55,049 nucleotides of DNA, from positions 1-55,049 of the forward strand of contig CALXSE010000014.1 in assembly GCA_944391085.1 (NCBI GenBank), in the 5' to 3' direction. A program made the position numbers and the translations under genes. Positions within the stretch are counted from its first letter, which is position 1. Every line of letters starts with the position of its first letter. The notes under the pieces were generated by a model. It saw nothing but the letters and a program-made list of their open reading frames with translations, was not told the DNA's origin and searched no databases. Source of the DNA: an uncultured Kiritimatiellota bacterium (GTDB lineage Bacteria > Verrucomicrobiota > Kiritimatiellia > RFP12 > DVOR01). Positions 33,525-41,700 of the stretch are shown here, one piece after another.

Positions 33525-34328
33525 TCATTCTACCAAATCCACGCGCAGGCCGTCGTACGCCGGCGCGAACGAGGCGTCCTCCGCCGCCAGCGCCGCCGCC
33601 AGCCGCGCGTGCGTCACGTCGTGCGACAGGTGCGTGAAGCGCGTCATCCGCGCCCCGATGGCGCGCGCGTAGCCCACCGCGCGCCCGAACGACAGGTGCG
33701 TCGGGTGCTCGCGCGGCCGCAACAGGTTCAGCACCAGCAGATCCAATCCCCCCATCAGCGCGAGCGTCCCCCCCGGGATCTCATGCACGTCCGGCACATA
33801 CGCCAGCGAACGCCCCAGGAAGTCAATCCGCACCCCATTGGTCTCCACGTCCCCATGGACCACCGGCAACGGCGTCAGCCGCGCCCCCAACGCCTCGAAC
33901 GGCGCCTCCGCGGGGACAAAGTCGATGAGCGGCCGATACAGCCCCTGCGCGTTGACCCGCCGCGAGATGTACGGGAAGACGCGGCGCACCCCCGCGAGGG
34001 TCTCGGGCCCCGCGTAGCACGGGATGACCGCGTTGCCCTGCATCGTATTGAACCGCCGGATGTCGTCGAAGCCGAAAAGATGGTCGGCATGCGCGTGCGT
34101 GATGAACACCGCGTCCACCCGCCCCACCCGCCACCGCAGGCACTGCGCCCGGAAATCCGGCCCCGCGTCAAGCAACAGCGCCCGCCCCCCCAGCCGCACC
34201 AACGCCGCCGAACGCCAACGCCTGTCCCGCGGGTCGGCGCTCCGGCACACCTCGCACCCGCACCCGATCAACGGCACGCCCGTCGACGTCCCCGTCCCCA
34301 GCAGTTGGATGGAGAACGCCCCGCTCAC
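33525..34328 (-). CDS. PhnP-like metallo-beta-lactamase-fold hydrolase
   Basis: 267 residues from a GTG overlapping the upstream stop (GTGA). The N-terminus IQLLGTGTSTGVPLIGCGCEVC and DPRDRRWRSAALV resemble PhnP, a phosphoribosyl cyclic phosphodiesterase with a structural zinc on cysteines (C-x-C-x2-C visible here). The catalytic metal ligands are in FITHAHADHLFGFDDIRRF, and further histidines in LPVVHGDVETNG and THLSHDVTHARL. The substrate is probably a cyclic phosphate or nucleotide, but members vary. It is the last gene of the CASDH-proA operon. Confidence 0.88.
   Translation of the reverse strand: MSGAFSIQLLGTGTSTGVPLIGCGCEVCRSADPRDRRWRSAALVRLGGRALLLDAGPDFRAQCLRWRVGRVDAVFITHAHADHLFGFDDIRRFNTMQGNAVIPCYAGPETLAGVRRVFPYISRRVNAQGLYRPLIDFVPAEAPFEALGARLTPLPVVHGDVETNGVRIDFLGRSLAYVPDVHEIPGGTLALMGGLDLLVLNLLRPREHPTHLSFGRAVGYARAIGARMTRFTHLSHDVTHARLAAALAAEDASFAPAYDGLRVDLVE
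33527..33537 (-). promoter_or_regulatory. argF promoter inside the end of the upstream coding region
   Basis: Minus strand ATTTGGTAGAAT, hexamer 33527-33532. It coincides with the last four codons (Asp-Leu-Val-Glu) and stop of the metallo-hydrolase gene. The predicted leader is about 23 bases. It is identical to the box before the PurF-like gene over this stretch. Confidence 0.55.
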
Positions 34329-35419
34329 GCCAGCCGTTTTTCCCACTCCGCCAACGCCTCGCGCGTGTTCACCCACCTGAGGCCCACCGGCCGCCCCTCC
34401 CGGCAGACCACCGTGCGCGCCGCGCCCGGGCCGCCGCCCTCCAGCCGGCGCTCCTCCAGCCCCTCGCCCCGGGTCTCCCCGCGGACGTAGACCGAGGCCC
34501 CCGGCGCGACGAGCGTCAGCGGCAGCGCCGGCTCCGCCCATGCCTCGGTGGGCCGCCCCTCGCGCTCGGCCAGCAGGTTCCCCGCGGCGAGCTGCCCCAT
34601 AAGCTGGGCGCGGCGCACCTGGCAGACGGGCCGGGCCGCCGTCGGCTGCGCCGGGTCCCCCGCCGCGTAGACGCCCGGCGCGAGGGAAAGGTCGGGCCGC
34701 GTCCGGATGAAACCCTCCGCCCCCGCAAGCGCACCGTTGGGCCGCGCCCCCGCGGAACACAGGAGCACGTCGTCGGCAAGGGCCGTCCCGTCCGCCAGCA
34801 CGATCCCCTCCGCCGTGACCGACGCGACCCCCACGCCGACGCGCAGGGCGACGCCCCTGGCCTCGAGCGCCCCGCGCAACGCGGCCTCGTCCCCGCCCAG
34901 GCACCCGCCCAGCAGCGCGGGCGCGGCCTCGACCAGCGTGACGCGCAGCCCCGCCTCGGCGGCGCGGAGCGCGGCCTCCACCCCCAGCACGCCGCCGCCG
35001 ATGAGCGTGAGCGCCCTGCCGGGCGCGCAGGCACCGCGCAGGGCCTCCGCGTCGGCCAGCGTCCACAGCGGCCGGGCGCGCCCGCGCTCACCCTGGAACG
35101 GCGGCACGAAGGCGCGCGAGCCCGTGGCCAGGACAAGCCCGTCGAAGACCCGCCCGTCCACCGCGCGGGCCCCGGCGTCGACGTGCCCGACGGCCCCGTG
35201 GCGCAGGTCGATGCCCGCGTCCTCGTAGGCCTTCCGCGGCTTGATGGCGATGGCCTCCGGCGCGGCCTGGCCAAAGGCCACGGCGATGAGGCGGGGCCGG
35301 AAATAGGGCAGGCACGGCTCGTCGGAGAACAGGGTGACCCGGGCGCCCTGCCGGGCGAGGGCAAAGGCGGCCTCGACGCCGGCGTGGCCGGCCCCGACGA
35401 TGGCGACGTCAAACTTCAT
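34325..35419 (-). CDS. FAD/NAD(P)-dependent oxidoreductase
   Basis: 364 residues with two dinucleotide folds: FAD-binding FDVAIVGAGHAGVEAAFALARQGARV at the N-terminus and NAD(P)-binding ALTLIGGGVLGVEAALRAAEAGLRV at about 142. LVLATGSRAFVP and PGVYAAGDPAQ complete the family pattern. No redox-active CxxC lies near the FAD motif, so it is of the NADH:rubredoxin or NirB-type reductase kind rather than thioredoxin reductase. It could pass electrons to a small carrier used by the flavodiiron protein at 49501-50691, though nothing links them. The start overlaps the cyclo-ligase end by 11 bases. Confidence 0.85.
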   Translation of the reverse strand: MKFDVAIVGAGHAGVEAAFALARQGARVTLFSDEPCLPYFRPRLIAVAFGQAAPEAIAIKPRKAYEDAGIDLRHGAVGHVDAGARAVDGRVFDGLVLATGSRAFVPPFQGERGRARPLWTLADAEALRGACAPGRALTLIGGGVLGVEAALRAAEAGLRVTLVEAAPALLGGCLGGDEAALRGALEARGVALRVGVGVASVTAEGIVLADGTALADDVLLCSAGARPNGALAGAEGFIRTRPDLSLAPGVYAAGDPAQPTAARPVCQVRRAQLMGQLAAGNLLAEREGRPTEAWAEPALPLTLVAPGASVYVRGETRGEGLEERRLEGGGPGAARTVVCREGRPVGLRWVNTREALAEWEKRLA

Positions 35420-35972
35420 GGGCGGAACCTCCTTGGCAAACGATGAGACGGTTTTCGGTGAGCAGGAAATCCATGGGAATGTCGTGCGGCTCCGTCGGCA
35501 CCGCCGGCGCCAGCTGCGCCTCGAAGCAGAGCCCGATCTTGCGGCATCCCCGCGGCAAGGCCCCCAGCAGGCGGTCGTAAATCCCCTTGCCGTACCCCAA
35601 GCGCCCCCCGGCGGCGTCGAAGGCCAGCCCCGGCACGAAGGCCGCCGCGATCTCCCCCGGCGCGACGGGCCGCAGCTCGCGCGGCTGCGGCACCCGCATC
35701 GGCCCGGGCGCCAGCTCGCCGCGCAACTGCGCCCAGACGTAGCCGCGCCCCTCCACGAAGGCGGGCACGCACATCGGCTTGCCGATCGCGCGGAAGAGCG
35801 CCCCGAACGCCGCCGGCGAAAACTCCGTGCCGATCGGGACGTAGCCCGCGACCCATCTTCCCGGCAGGGCGGCCAGCTCCCGGGCCAACGCCTCCGGGAA
35901 AAACCCCGCCCGCTCGCACCAGCAGGCCGCGCGGCGGCGGCGCATCTCGGCACGGAGCCCGGCCTTGTTCAT
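35409..35972 (-). CDS. 5-formyltetrahydrofolate cyclo-ligase
   Basis: 187 residues. It converts 5-formyl-THF with ATP to 5,10-methenyl-THF. The family signature GGRLGYGKGIYDRLL near the C-terminus (GxGxGYYD variant), plus WVAGYVPIGTEFSPAAF, FVPGLAFDA, and the late VPTEPHDIPMDFLLTE, support the call. It overlaps proA by 4 bases (ATGA) and the FAD oxidoreductase by 11. Confidence 0.92.
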   Translation of the reverse strand: MNKAGLRAEMRRRRAACWCERAGFFPEALARELAALPGRWVAGYVPIGTEFSPAAFGALFRAIGKPMCVPAFVEGRGYVWAQLRGELAPGPMRVPQPRELRPVAPGEIAAAFVPGLAFDAAGGRLGYGKGIYDRLLGALPRGCRKIGLCFEAQLAPAVPTEPHDIPMDFLLTENRLIVCQGGSAHEV

Positions 35973-37159
35973 GGGCGGAGCGCCCCCTGGCTGTCGATGA
36001 GCCACTTGTAGGTGGTGAGCGCGTCCAGCCCCATCGGTCCGCGGGCGTGGAGCTTCTGCGTGGAGATGCCCACCTCCGCGCCCAGCCCGAACTCGCCGCC
36101 GTCGGTGAAGGAGGTGGGCGTGTTCACGTAGACGCACGCGGCGTCGACCTCGCGCCGGAAGCGCTCGGCGGCCTCCGGGCTCCGCGTGACGATGGCCTCG
36201 CTGTGGCCCGAGCCGTAATGGGCGATGTGCGCGAGCGCCGCGTCCAGCCCCTCCACCACGCGCACCGACAGGTTCGGGGAGAGCCACTCGCGCCCCCAAT
36301 CCTCCGGCGCCATGTGGGCCTCCACGCCCCGGGCGCGGCACGGCGCGAGCAGCTCGTCGAGCCGCCCGGCCAGCGCGCGGTGGACCAGCAGGCAGTCGAG
36401 CGCGTTGCAGACCGAGACGCGCCGCGCCTTGGCGTTCTCGATGACCCGCGCCGCCAGCGCCACGTCCGCGTCCTCATGCACGTACAGGTGGCAGACCCCC
36501 GCGCCCGTCTCGATGACCGGCACCCGCGCGTGCTCGCGGACGGCGCGGATGAGCCTGGCCGACCCGCGCGGGATGAGCACGTCCACCAGCCCCTCCGCGG
36601 CCATGAGCGCCTCGGCGGCCTCGTGCGTCGCTGGCAGGAGGGTGACGGCGTGCTCGTCCACGCCCTCCGCGCGGAGGGCCCCGGCCAGGAGCGCGCCGAG
36701 CGCGGCGTTGGTGCGGGCGGCCTCCTTGCCGCCCTTGAGGACGGCGGCGTTGCCGGTGCGCAGGCACAGGCACGCCACGTCCACCGTCACGTTGGGGCGC
36801 GCCTCGTAGATGCACGCCACCACGCCGAGGGGGACGCGCACGCGCCGCAGGCGCAGGCCGCTGGGCACCGTCCGGTCCTCAAGCGTCTGCCACAGGTTGT
36901 CCGGCAGGACCGCGACGGCCTCGGCGCCGGCGGCCATGGCCTCGACGCGCGGGGGCGTCAGCAGCAGGCGGTCGCGGAAGGCCGCGTCCCCGGGGAGCGC
37001 GGCCACGTCGGCGGCGTTGGCCACCAGCAGGTCGGCCGCGTGGGCGCGCAGGTCGGCGGCGATGCGGCGGAGCAGGCCCCGCCGGGCCCCGTCCGGGAGC
37101 AGCCCCACGGCACGGGCGGCGGCCTTGGCGGCAAGGAGGCGGGCCGTCGCGTCAGTCAC
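35969..37159 (-). CDS. proA: gamma-glutamyl phosphate reductase
   Basis: 396 residues, aldehyde dehydrogenase superfamily. It reduces glutamyl phosphate to the semialdehyde in proline synthesis. VPLGVVACIYEARPNVTVDVACLCLRTGNAAVLKGGKEA, then VPVIETGAGVCHLYVHEDAD and the catalytic cysteine in RRVSVCNALDCLLVH. HAMYGSGHSEAI-type motif is HIAHYGSGHSEAIVT and the C-terminal KLHARGPMGLDALTTYKW is characteristic. The proB kinase is not here. The start overlaps the preceding dehydrogenase by 8 bases. Confidence 0.97.
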   Translation of the reverse strand: MTDATARLLAAKAAARAVGLLPDGARRGLLRRIAADLRAHAADLLVANAADVAALPGDAAFRDRLLLTPPRVEAMAAGAEAVAVLPDNLWQTLEDRTVPSGLRLRRVRVPLGVVACIYEARPNVTVDVACLCLRTGNAAVLKGGKEAARTNAALGALLAGALRAEGVDEHAVTLLPATHEAAEALMAAEGLVDVLIPRGSARLIRAVREHARVPVIETGAGVCHLYVHEDADVALAARVIENAKARRVSVCNALDCLLVHRALAGRLDELLAPCRARGVEAHMAPEDWGREWLSPNLSVRVVEGLDAALAHIAHYGSGHSEAIVTRSPEAAERFRREVDAACVYVNTPTSFTDGGEFGLGAEVGISTQKLHARGPMGLDALTTYKWLIDSQGALRP

Positions 37160-38351
37160 GGTGGAAGACCTCGCCCTCGATGACCTTCCACGGCAGGCCG
37201 TACTTCGCGAGGTCCTCGAGGAAGGGATCCGGGTCGAACTGCTCCATGTTGAAGACGCCCTTGCCGCGCCACTTGCCGGTGAGCATCATCTTCGCGCCGA
37301 CCATCGCGGGCACGCCGGTGGTGTAGCTGATGGCCTGAGACCGCACCTCTTTGTAGCACGCCTGGTGGTCGCAGATGTTGTAGATGTAGACCGTCTTGGG
37401 CTTGCCGTCGAAGCCCAGCCCGCGCACCTGGCAGCCGATGCACGTCTTCCCCTTCGTCACCGGCCCCAACGTCGCCGGGTCCGGCAGCAGCGCCTTGAGG
37501 AACTGGATCGGCACAATCTCGCGCCCCTCGTACACCACCGGGTCGATCCGCGTCATCCCCACGTTCTTCAGCACCTCCAGGTGCTTCAGGTAATTGTCCG
37601 AGAAGCTCATCCAGAACCGCGCCCGCTCCAGCCCGGGGATGTGCCTGGCCAGCGACTCCAGCTCCTCGTGGTACATCAGGTACGTGTTCAGCGTCCCCAG
37701 CCCCTCCGGCATCTCGAACGGCTGCTTCACCGAAAGCGGCTCCGTCTCCACGAACCCCTTCCCGGCCTCCCAATAGCGCCCCTTCGCCGACACCTCGCGG
37801 ATGTTGATCTCCGGGTTGAAGTTCGTCGCGAACGGGTGCCCGTTGCTCCCCGCGTTGCAGTCGATGATGTCGATCTGCCGGATTTGCGGGATGTAATGCT
37901 TCTGGACGTAGGTGCAGAACACCGAGCTCACCCCCGGGTCGAACCCCGAGCCCAACAGCGCCATCAGCCCCGCGTCCCTGAAGCGCCGGTCATACGCCCA
38001 CTGCCACTTGTACTCGAACTTCGCCACGTCCGGCGGCTCGTAATTCGCCGTGTCCAGGTAATCCGCCCCCGCCGCCAGGCACGCGTCCATGATGTGCAGA
38101 TCCTGGTACGGCAGCGCGATGTTCATCACCAGGTCGGGCTTGAAATCCTTGATGAGCGCCGTCAGCGCCGGCACGTCGTCCGCGTCCACCTGCGCCGTCC
38201 GGACCGGCCGCGGCAGCTGCGACGCCAGCTCGTCCACCCGCCGCTTCGTCCGCGACGCCAGCAAAATGTCCGTGAACACCTCCGGCGCCTGCGCCAACTT
38301 ATGGGCCACCACACCGCCGACGCCGCCGGCGCCGATCATCAACACGCGCAT
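37152..38351 (-). CDS. carboxynorspermidine dehydrogenase (saccharopine dehydrogenase family)
   Basis: 399 residues. The N-terminal NADP fold begins MRVLMIGAGGVGGVVAHKLAQ. DLVMNIALPYQDLHIMDACLAAGADYLDTANYEPP, LLGSGFDPGVSSVFC, CNAGSNGHPFATNFNPEINIREV and SYTTGVPAMVGAKMML are typical of the Lys1-like enzymes that make carboxy(nor)spermidine from aspartate semialdehyde and a diamine. A true lysine-pathway saccharopine dehydrogenase is the alternative, but nspC in the same window supports the polyamine role. The ATG at 38351 has AAGGAG upstream and an excellent promoter; the longer frame runs through both. Confidence 0.92.
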   Translation of the reverse strand: MRVLMIGAGGVGGVVAHKLAQAPEVFTDILLASRTKRRVDELASQLPRPVRTAQVDADDVPALTALIKDFKPDLVMNIALPYQDLHIMDACLAAGADYLDTANYEPPDVAKFEYKWQWAYDRRFRDAGLMALLGSGFDPGVSSVFCTYVQKHYIPQIRQIDIIDCNAGSNGHPFATNFNPEINIREVSAKGRYWEAGKGFVETEPLSVKQPFEMPEGLGTLNTYLMYHEELESLARHIPGLERARFWMSFSDNYLKHLEVLKNVGMTRIDPVVYEGREIVPIQFLKALLPDPATLGPVTKGKTCIGCQVRGLGFDGKPKTVYIYNICDHQACYKEVRSQAISYTTGVPAMVGAKMMLTGKWRGKGVFNMEQFDPDPFLEDLAKYGLPWKVIEGEVFHRD

Positions 38352-38382
38352 AACCGCTCCTTTCCAAAACGCTGACCCCCCC

Positions 38383-38393
38383 ATTATACCACA
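38383..38393 (-). promoter_or_regulatory. extended -10 promoter of the CASDH-proA operon
   Basis: Minus strand TTGTGGTATAAT, a perfect hexamer at 38383-38388. The spacer upstream is nearly all G/C and no -35 is visible. Predicted leader about 25 bases. Confidence 0.65.
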
Positions 38394-38425
38394 ACGCCCC
38401 CGCCCCCCACCGTAAGCAAACCATA

Positions 38426-38457
38426 AGAAAACAAAACCGCCCGGCCCCCGCCGGACG
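38426..38457 (-). terminator. intrinsic terminator of the tRNA-Gly/tRNA-Val unit
   Basis: An 8-bp stem (38450-38457 with 38438-38445, loop of 4, one G-U) is followed by GTTTTGTTTTC on the minus strand, 28 bases past the tRNA-Val 3' end. Confidence 0.8.
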
Positions 38458-38485
38458 ATCCCCACATCAACGCGTTTTATCGGGA

Positions 38486-38562
38486 TGGTGGGCTGTGCTG
38501 GACTCGGACCAGCGACCCCTACCGTGTGAAGGTAGTGCTCTAACCAACTGAGCTAACAGCCC
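38486..38562 (-). tRNA. tRNA-Val(CAC)
   Basis: 77 bases with encoded CCA. A perfect acceptor stem GGGCTGT/ACAGCCC, D-arm TAGCTCAGTTGGTTAGAGC, anticodon stem CTACC/GGTAG around TTCACAC (anticodon CAC, reading GTG), and T-arm with GTCCGAGTCC. It lies 7 bases after tRNA-Gly. Confidence 0.94.
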
Positions 38563-38569
38563 AACGAAT

Positions 38570-38643
38570 TGGAGCGGGCGAAGGGAATCGAACCCTCGTA
38601 AGAAGCATGGGAAGCTCCTATTCTGCCATTGAATTACGCCCGC
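38570..38643 (-). tRNA. tRNA-Gly(CCC)
   Basis: 74 bases with encoded CCA. Acceptor GCGGGCG/CGCCCGC, discriminator T, anticodon stem GGAGC/GCTTC (one G-U) around TTCCCAT (anticodon CCC, reading GGG), T-loop GTTCGATTC. It is the first gene of a two-tRNA transcript. Confidence 0.93.
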
Positions 38644-38655
38644 AGAATGCCCATC

Positions 38656-38694
38656 ATAATACCAAAACCGCCAACCCCGCGCAACCCTTTTTTT
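38656..38694 (-). promoter_or_regulatory. tRNA-Gly/tRNA-Val promoter
   Basis: Minus strand: an A7 tract (38688-38694), -35 TTGCGC (38679-38684), 17-base spacer, extended -10 TTTTGG-TATTAT with the hexamer at 38656-38661. The predicted start lies about 6 bases before the tRNA. The rest of the gap to 38768 has no gene. Confidence 0.65.
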
Positions 38695-38768
38695 GGGCAG
38701 GGCCCGCCGCCCCGCTCGCCGCGTTCACGCCCCGGGGCGGGGCCTTCGCGGAAGCAGGGAAGGGCGGC

Positions 38769-41700
38769 TCAGAGGAGGCCGGCGGCGCGGAGACGGCGGA
38801 GGAGGTTGTCATAGGCGGCGCGGTTGCCGCGGGGGATCTCGATGGCGGCGAGGCGGGCGCGGGCCTTGTGGAGCCAGTCGCGGCCAAGCTCGGAGAGTCG
38901 GGCGGGTGCGGCGATAGCACCGTAAAGCAGGCGCGCGTACTGCTCGGCGGCGGCGTCGAGGCGGCCCTGCTTCTCATAGACACGCCCGATTTTGTAGTCG
39001 TACATGGCCGCGGCGTCAGGATCCTGCTCAAGGCGAAGGCGGGCCTCGCGGTAGTTCTGAAGGGCCTGGGCGTAACGCTCGGGATCGTCGGTGGCGGTGA
39101 TCAGAAGGCAATCGCCCAGGCGACCGTAGGCGTCGCCGAGCCAGGCGGCCTCGGGGGTGCGGCGGATGAGGGCGGCGAGAAGCTCGGCGGCCTCGCCGTG
39201 GCGGGCAAGCTCGATGAGGGCCTCGGCCTGCAGAAAACGGGCGTCCGGAAGGATGGCGGCCTGGGGGGCAACCTTGGCAAGAGCGCCGACAAGCTCGACG
39301 GCACGGGCGTAATCCTCGCCCTGATAGGCGGCGCGGGCGGCAAGGAAACGGGCGGTAGGGACGCGCGGGTCGGCGGGCCAGCGCTCGGCGAAGGCCTCGA
39401 AGCCCTTGGCGGCGGCGGCGTAATCGCCGCGGTTGAAGTCGCTCTTGGCCAGCCAGAGGATCATGTCCGGCACGCGGGGGAAGTCCGGGTAGGCGGCAAG
39501 GTATTCCTGGGCCAGCGCGCGGGCGCGATCGTCCTCGCCAAGGCCGTAAAGGCAGAGGACGACAAAGAAGCGGGCCTCGGCGGCCTGCCCCGGGTCCGCG
39601 GCGGCGCTGACGGCCACGAAGTCCTCGCGGGCGCGCTCCAGCTGGCCAAGCGCATGATAGGCGCGGCCGCGCTCAAGGCGGAGGGCGGCCTGGCGGGCGG
39701 GATCCTGCGTGCGCGGGAGAAAGCGCGAAAAGGCGGCGATGGCCTCCTGCAAACGGCCCTCGCGGGCCAGGAGCGCGCCCAGGCGGAGGGCGGCGACAAA
39801 GGCGTCGGCCTCGGTGGCGGCGGGGTCGTCCCGGGCCTGGGCGTAAGCCTCGCGGGCGCCCTCAAGGTCGCCCACGGCCTCAAGGGCGCGGGCAAGGCGC
39901 AGGTAAACGGCCGGGCCGGGGGCCTCCTTGAGCAAGTCGCGGCAGAGCGATTCGGCGCGGGCGTAACGCTTGGCGGCAAGGGCGGCCTCGACGGCCTCGG
40001 CCTGGAGCTCGCGGCGGAGGGCAGGCTCGGCCCCCGCCAGCTCGATGGCCTCGGTGAGGGAGGCGAGGGCCTCGTCGGGGCGGCCGGCGGCGAGAAGGGC
40101 GCGGCCCCGCCCGCGGCGGACGCGGATGCGGAGCTCGGGCACGTCATAACTCTCCAGCCACCGGTCATAGGCGGCGAGCGCCTCGTCAAGGCGGCCCAGC
40201 CCGGCGAACGTCTCGGCGATACGCAGCTGGAGCGCGGGCGCCCCGGGGTCGGAGGGATTCAGGCGGACGGCCCGGGAAAGGGCCTCGAGCCCCTCGGCCA
40301 CGGCCTCGTCGCCGCCCTGGGCGCAGAGCAGGGCGCCGAGCGTGGCAAGCGCCTCGCGGCGCAGATCCTCGCGGCGGGCGACCTCGGCGGCGCGGCGGGC
40401 GTAGGCCACGCGGGCCTCCGGGGCCTGGGCCAGGCGCGAGGCGGCAAGGGCCAGGCGGGCCTCGACGGTGGAGCTGAGGCCCTCGGCGGCGAGCAGGCGG
40501 TCAAGGAGGGCGGAGGCCTGGGCGCGGTCGTCGGCCTCGGCGTAAGCCTCGGGCAGGGCAAGGGCACAGTCGAGCCAGACATCGCCCTTCTCGGCCTCGG
40601 CGGCGGCGCGCAGGAGGGCGGCGCGGGATTGGGCGTTGGGGAAACGCCGGCTCCAGGCGAGGGCGTTCTCGGCGCGGACGCGGCTGTCGGCGCCCTTGGC
40701 GGCGTCGACGGCGGAGAAACGGGCGGCGGCCTGGAGCGAGCGGCCCAGCTCCAGGTCGGCCTGGAGGGCCTGGCGGAGGGCGGCGACGCCCCAGACGGTG
40801 TCGGTGGGGGGGCGGGCGGCGTCGTAGGCGCGCTGGGCCGCGGCGAAGTCCCGGCGGCCGTTGAGGGCCGCGAGGGTGAAGACCAGGCGGCGCTCGGCGG
40901 AGAGCTCGGGGCAGCCGTCGATGCGCGCCAGGGCCGCGGCCCAGTCGCCGCGCGCCAGGTCGGCACGGATCAGGATCTCGGTGGCGCGGGCGCGCTCACC
41001 GGGGGTCAGGCCAAGGGTGGAGAGCAGGTCGCGGGCGGTGCGCTCGGCGAGGTTCAGGTTGCCGTCGTCCAGCGCCATGCCGGCCGCGGGGATAAGGTCG
41101 GGCGACTGCGCGCGCGCCGTCGGCGCGGCCAGCAGGAGGGTGAGCAGCGCCAGGAGCACGGGGAGGTGCCCCCGGGCGGGCGGCGGGACCCCCGCGCCTT
41201 CGCCGCCCGCCCGCCGGGCGCGCCGCCCCCCGACAAGGAAAAAGGCCAGGAGGCAGCAGACGAGGGTGGCGCAGGGCGCGCCGAAGACAAGCTCGCCGTA
41301 AGCCAGGTAAGGCCCGGCGAAGGGGGCCCCGGTGAGGGGGAAATAGGTGGGGAAGGAATCGATGGGCCGGACGCGGCCGACGGCGTCGATGGCCACATCC
41401 ACCCCGCCGTTGGTGGCGCGGGCCATGGGCACGCCCGTCTCAATGCACCGGAAGATGGCCTGGCGGGCATGCTGGGCGCCCTGGGCGGAGGGGGCGTACC
41501 AGGCGTCGTTGCTCATGTTCAGGAGCAGGCGCGCGCCGGCGTTGACCGATTCGCGGGCCACGCGCGCCACGGTGTCCTCGAAGCAGATCAGCGGGCCGAC
41601 GACGAGGCCGGAGGGAAGCGTGAGCGTGGCCACCCCCTCGCCCGGGACGTTGCTGACGCCGGTGGGGGCGAAGCGCTGGAGCCACGGGAAGGTTTTGTCG

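Noticed and set aside
34329..35066. Upstream extension of the PhnP-like frame
   Set aside because: It runs through the FAD oxidoreductase in another frame and has no family similarity; the GTGA overlap marks the true start.
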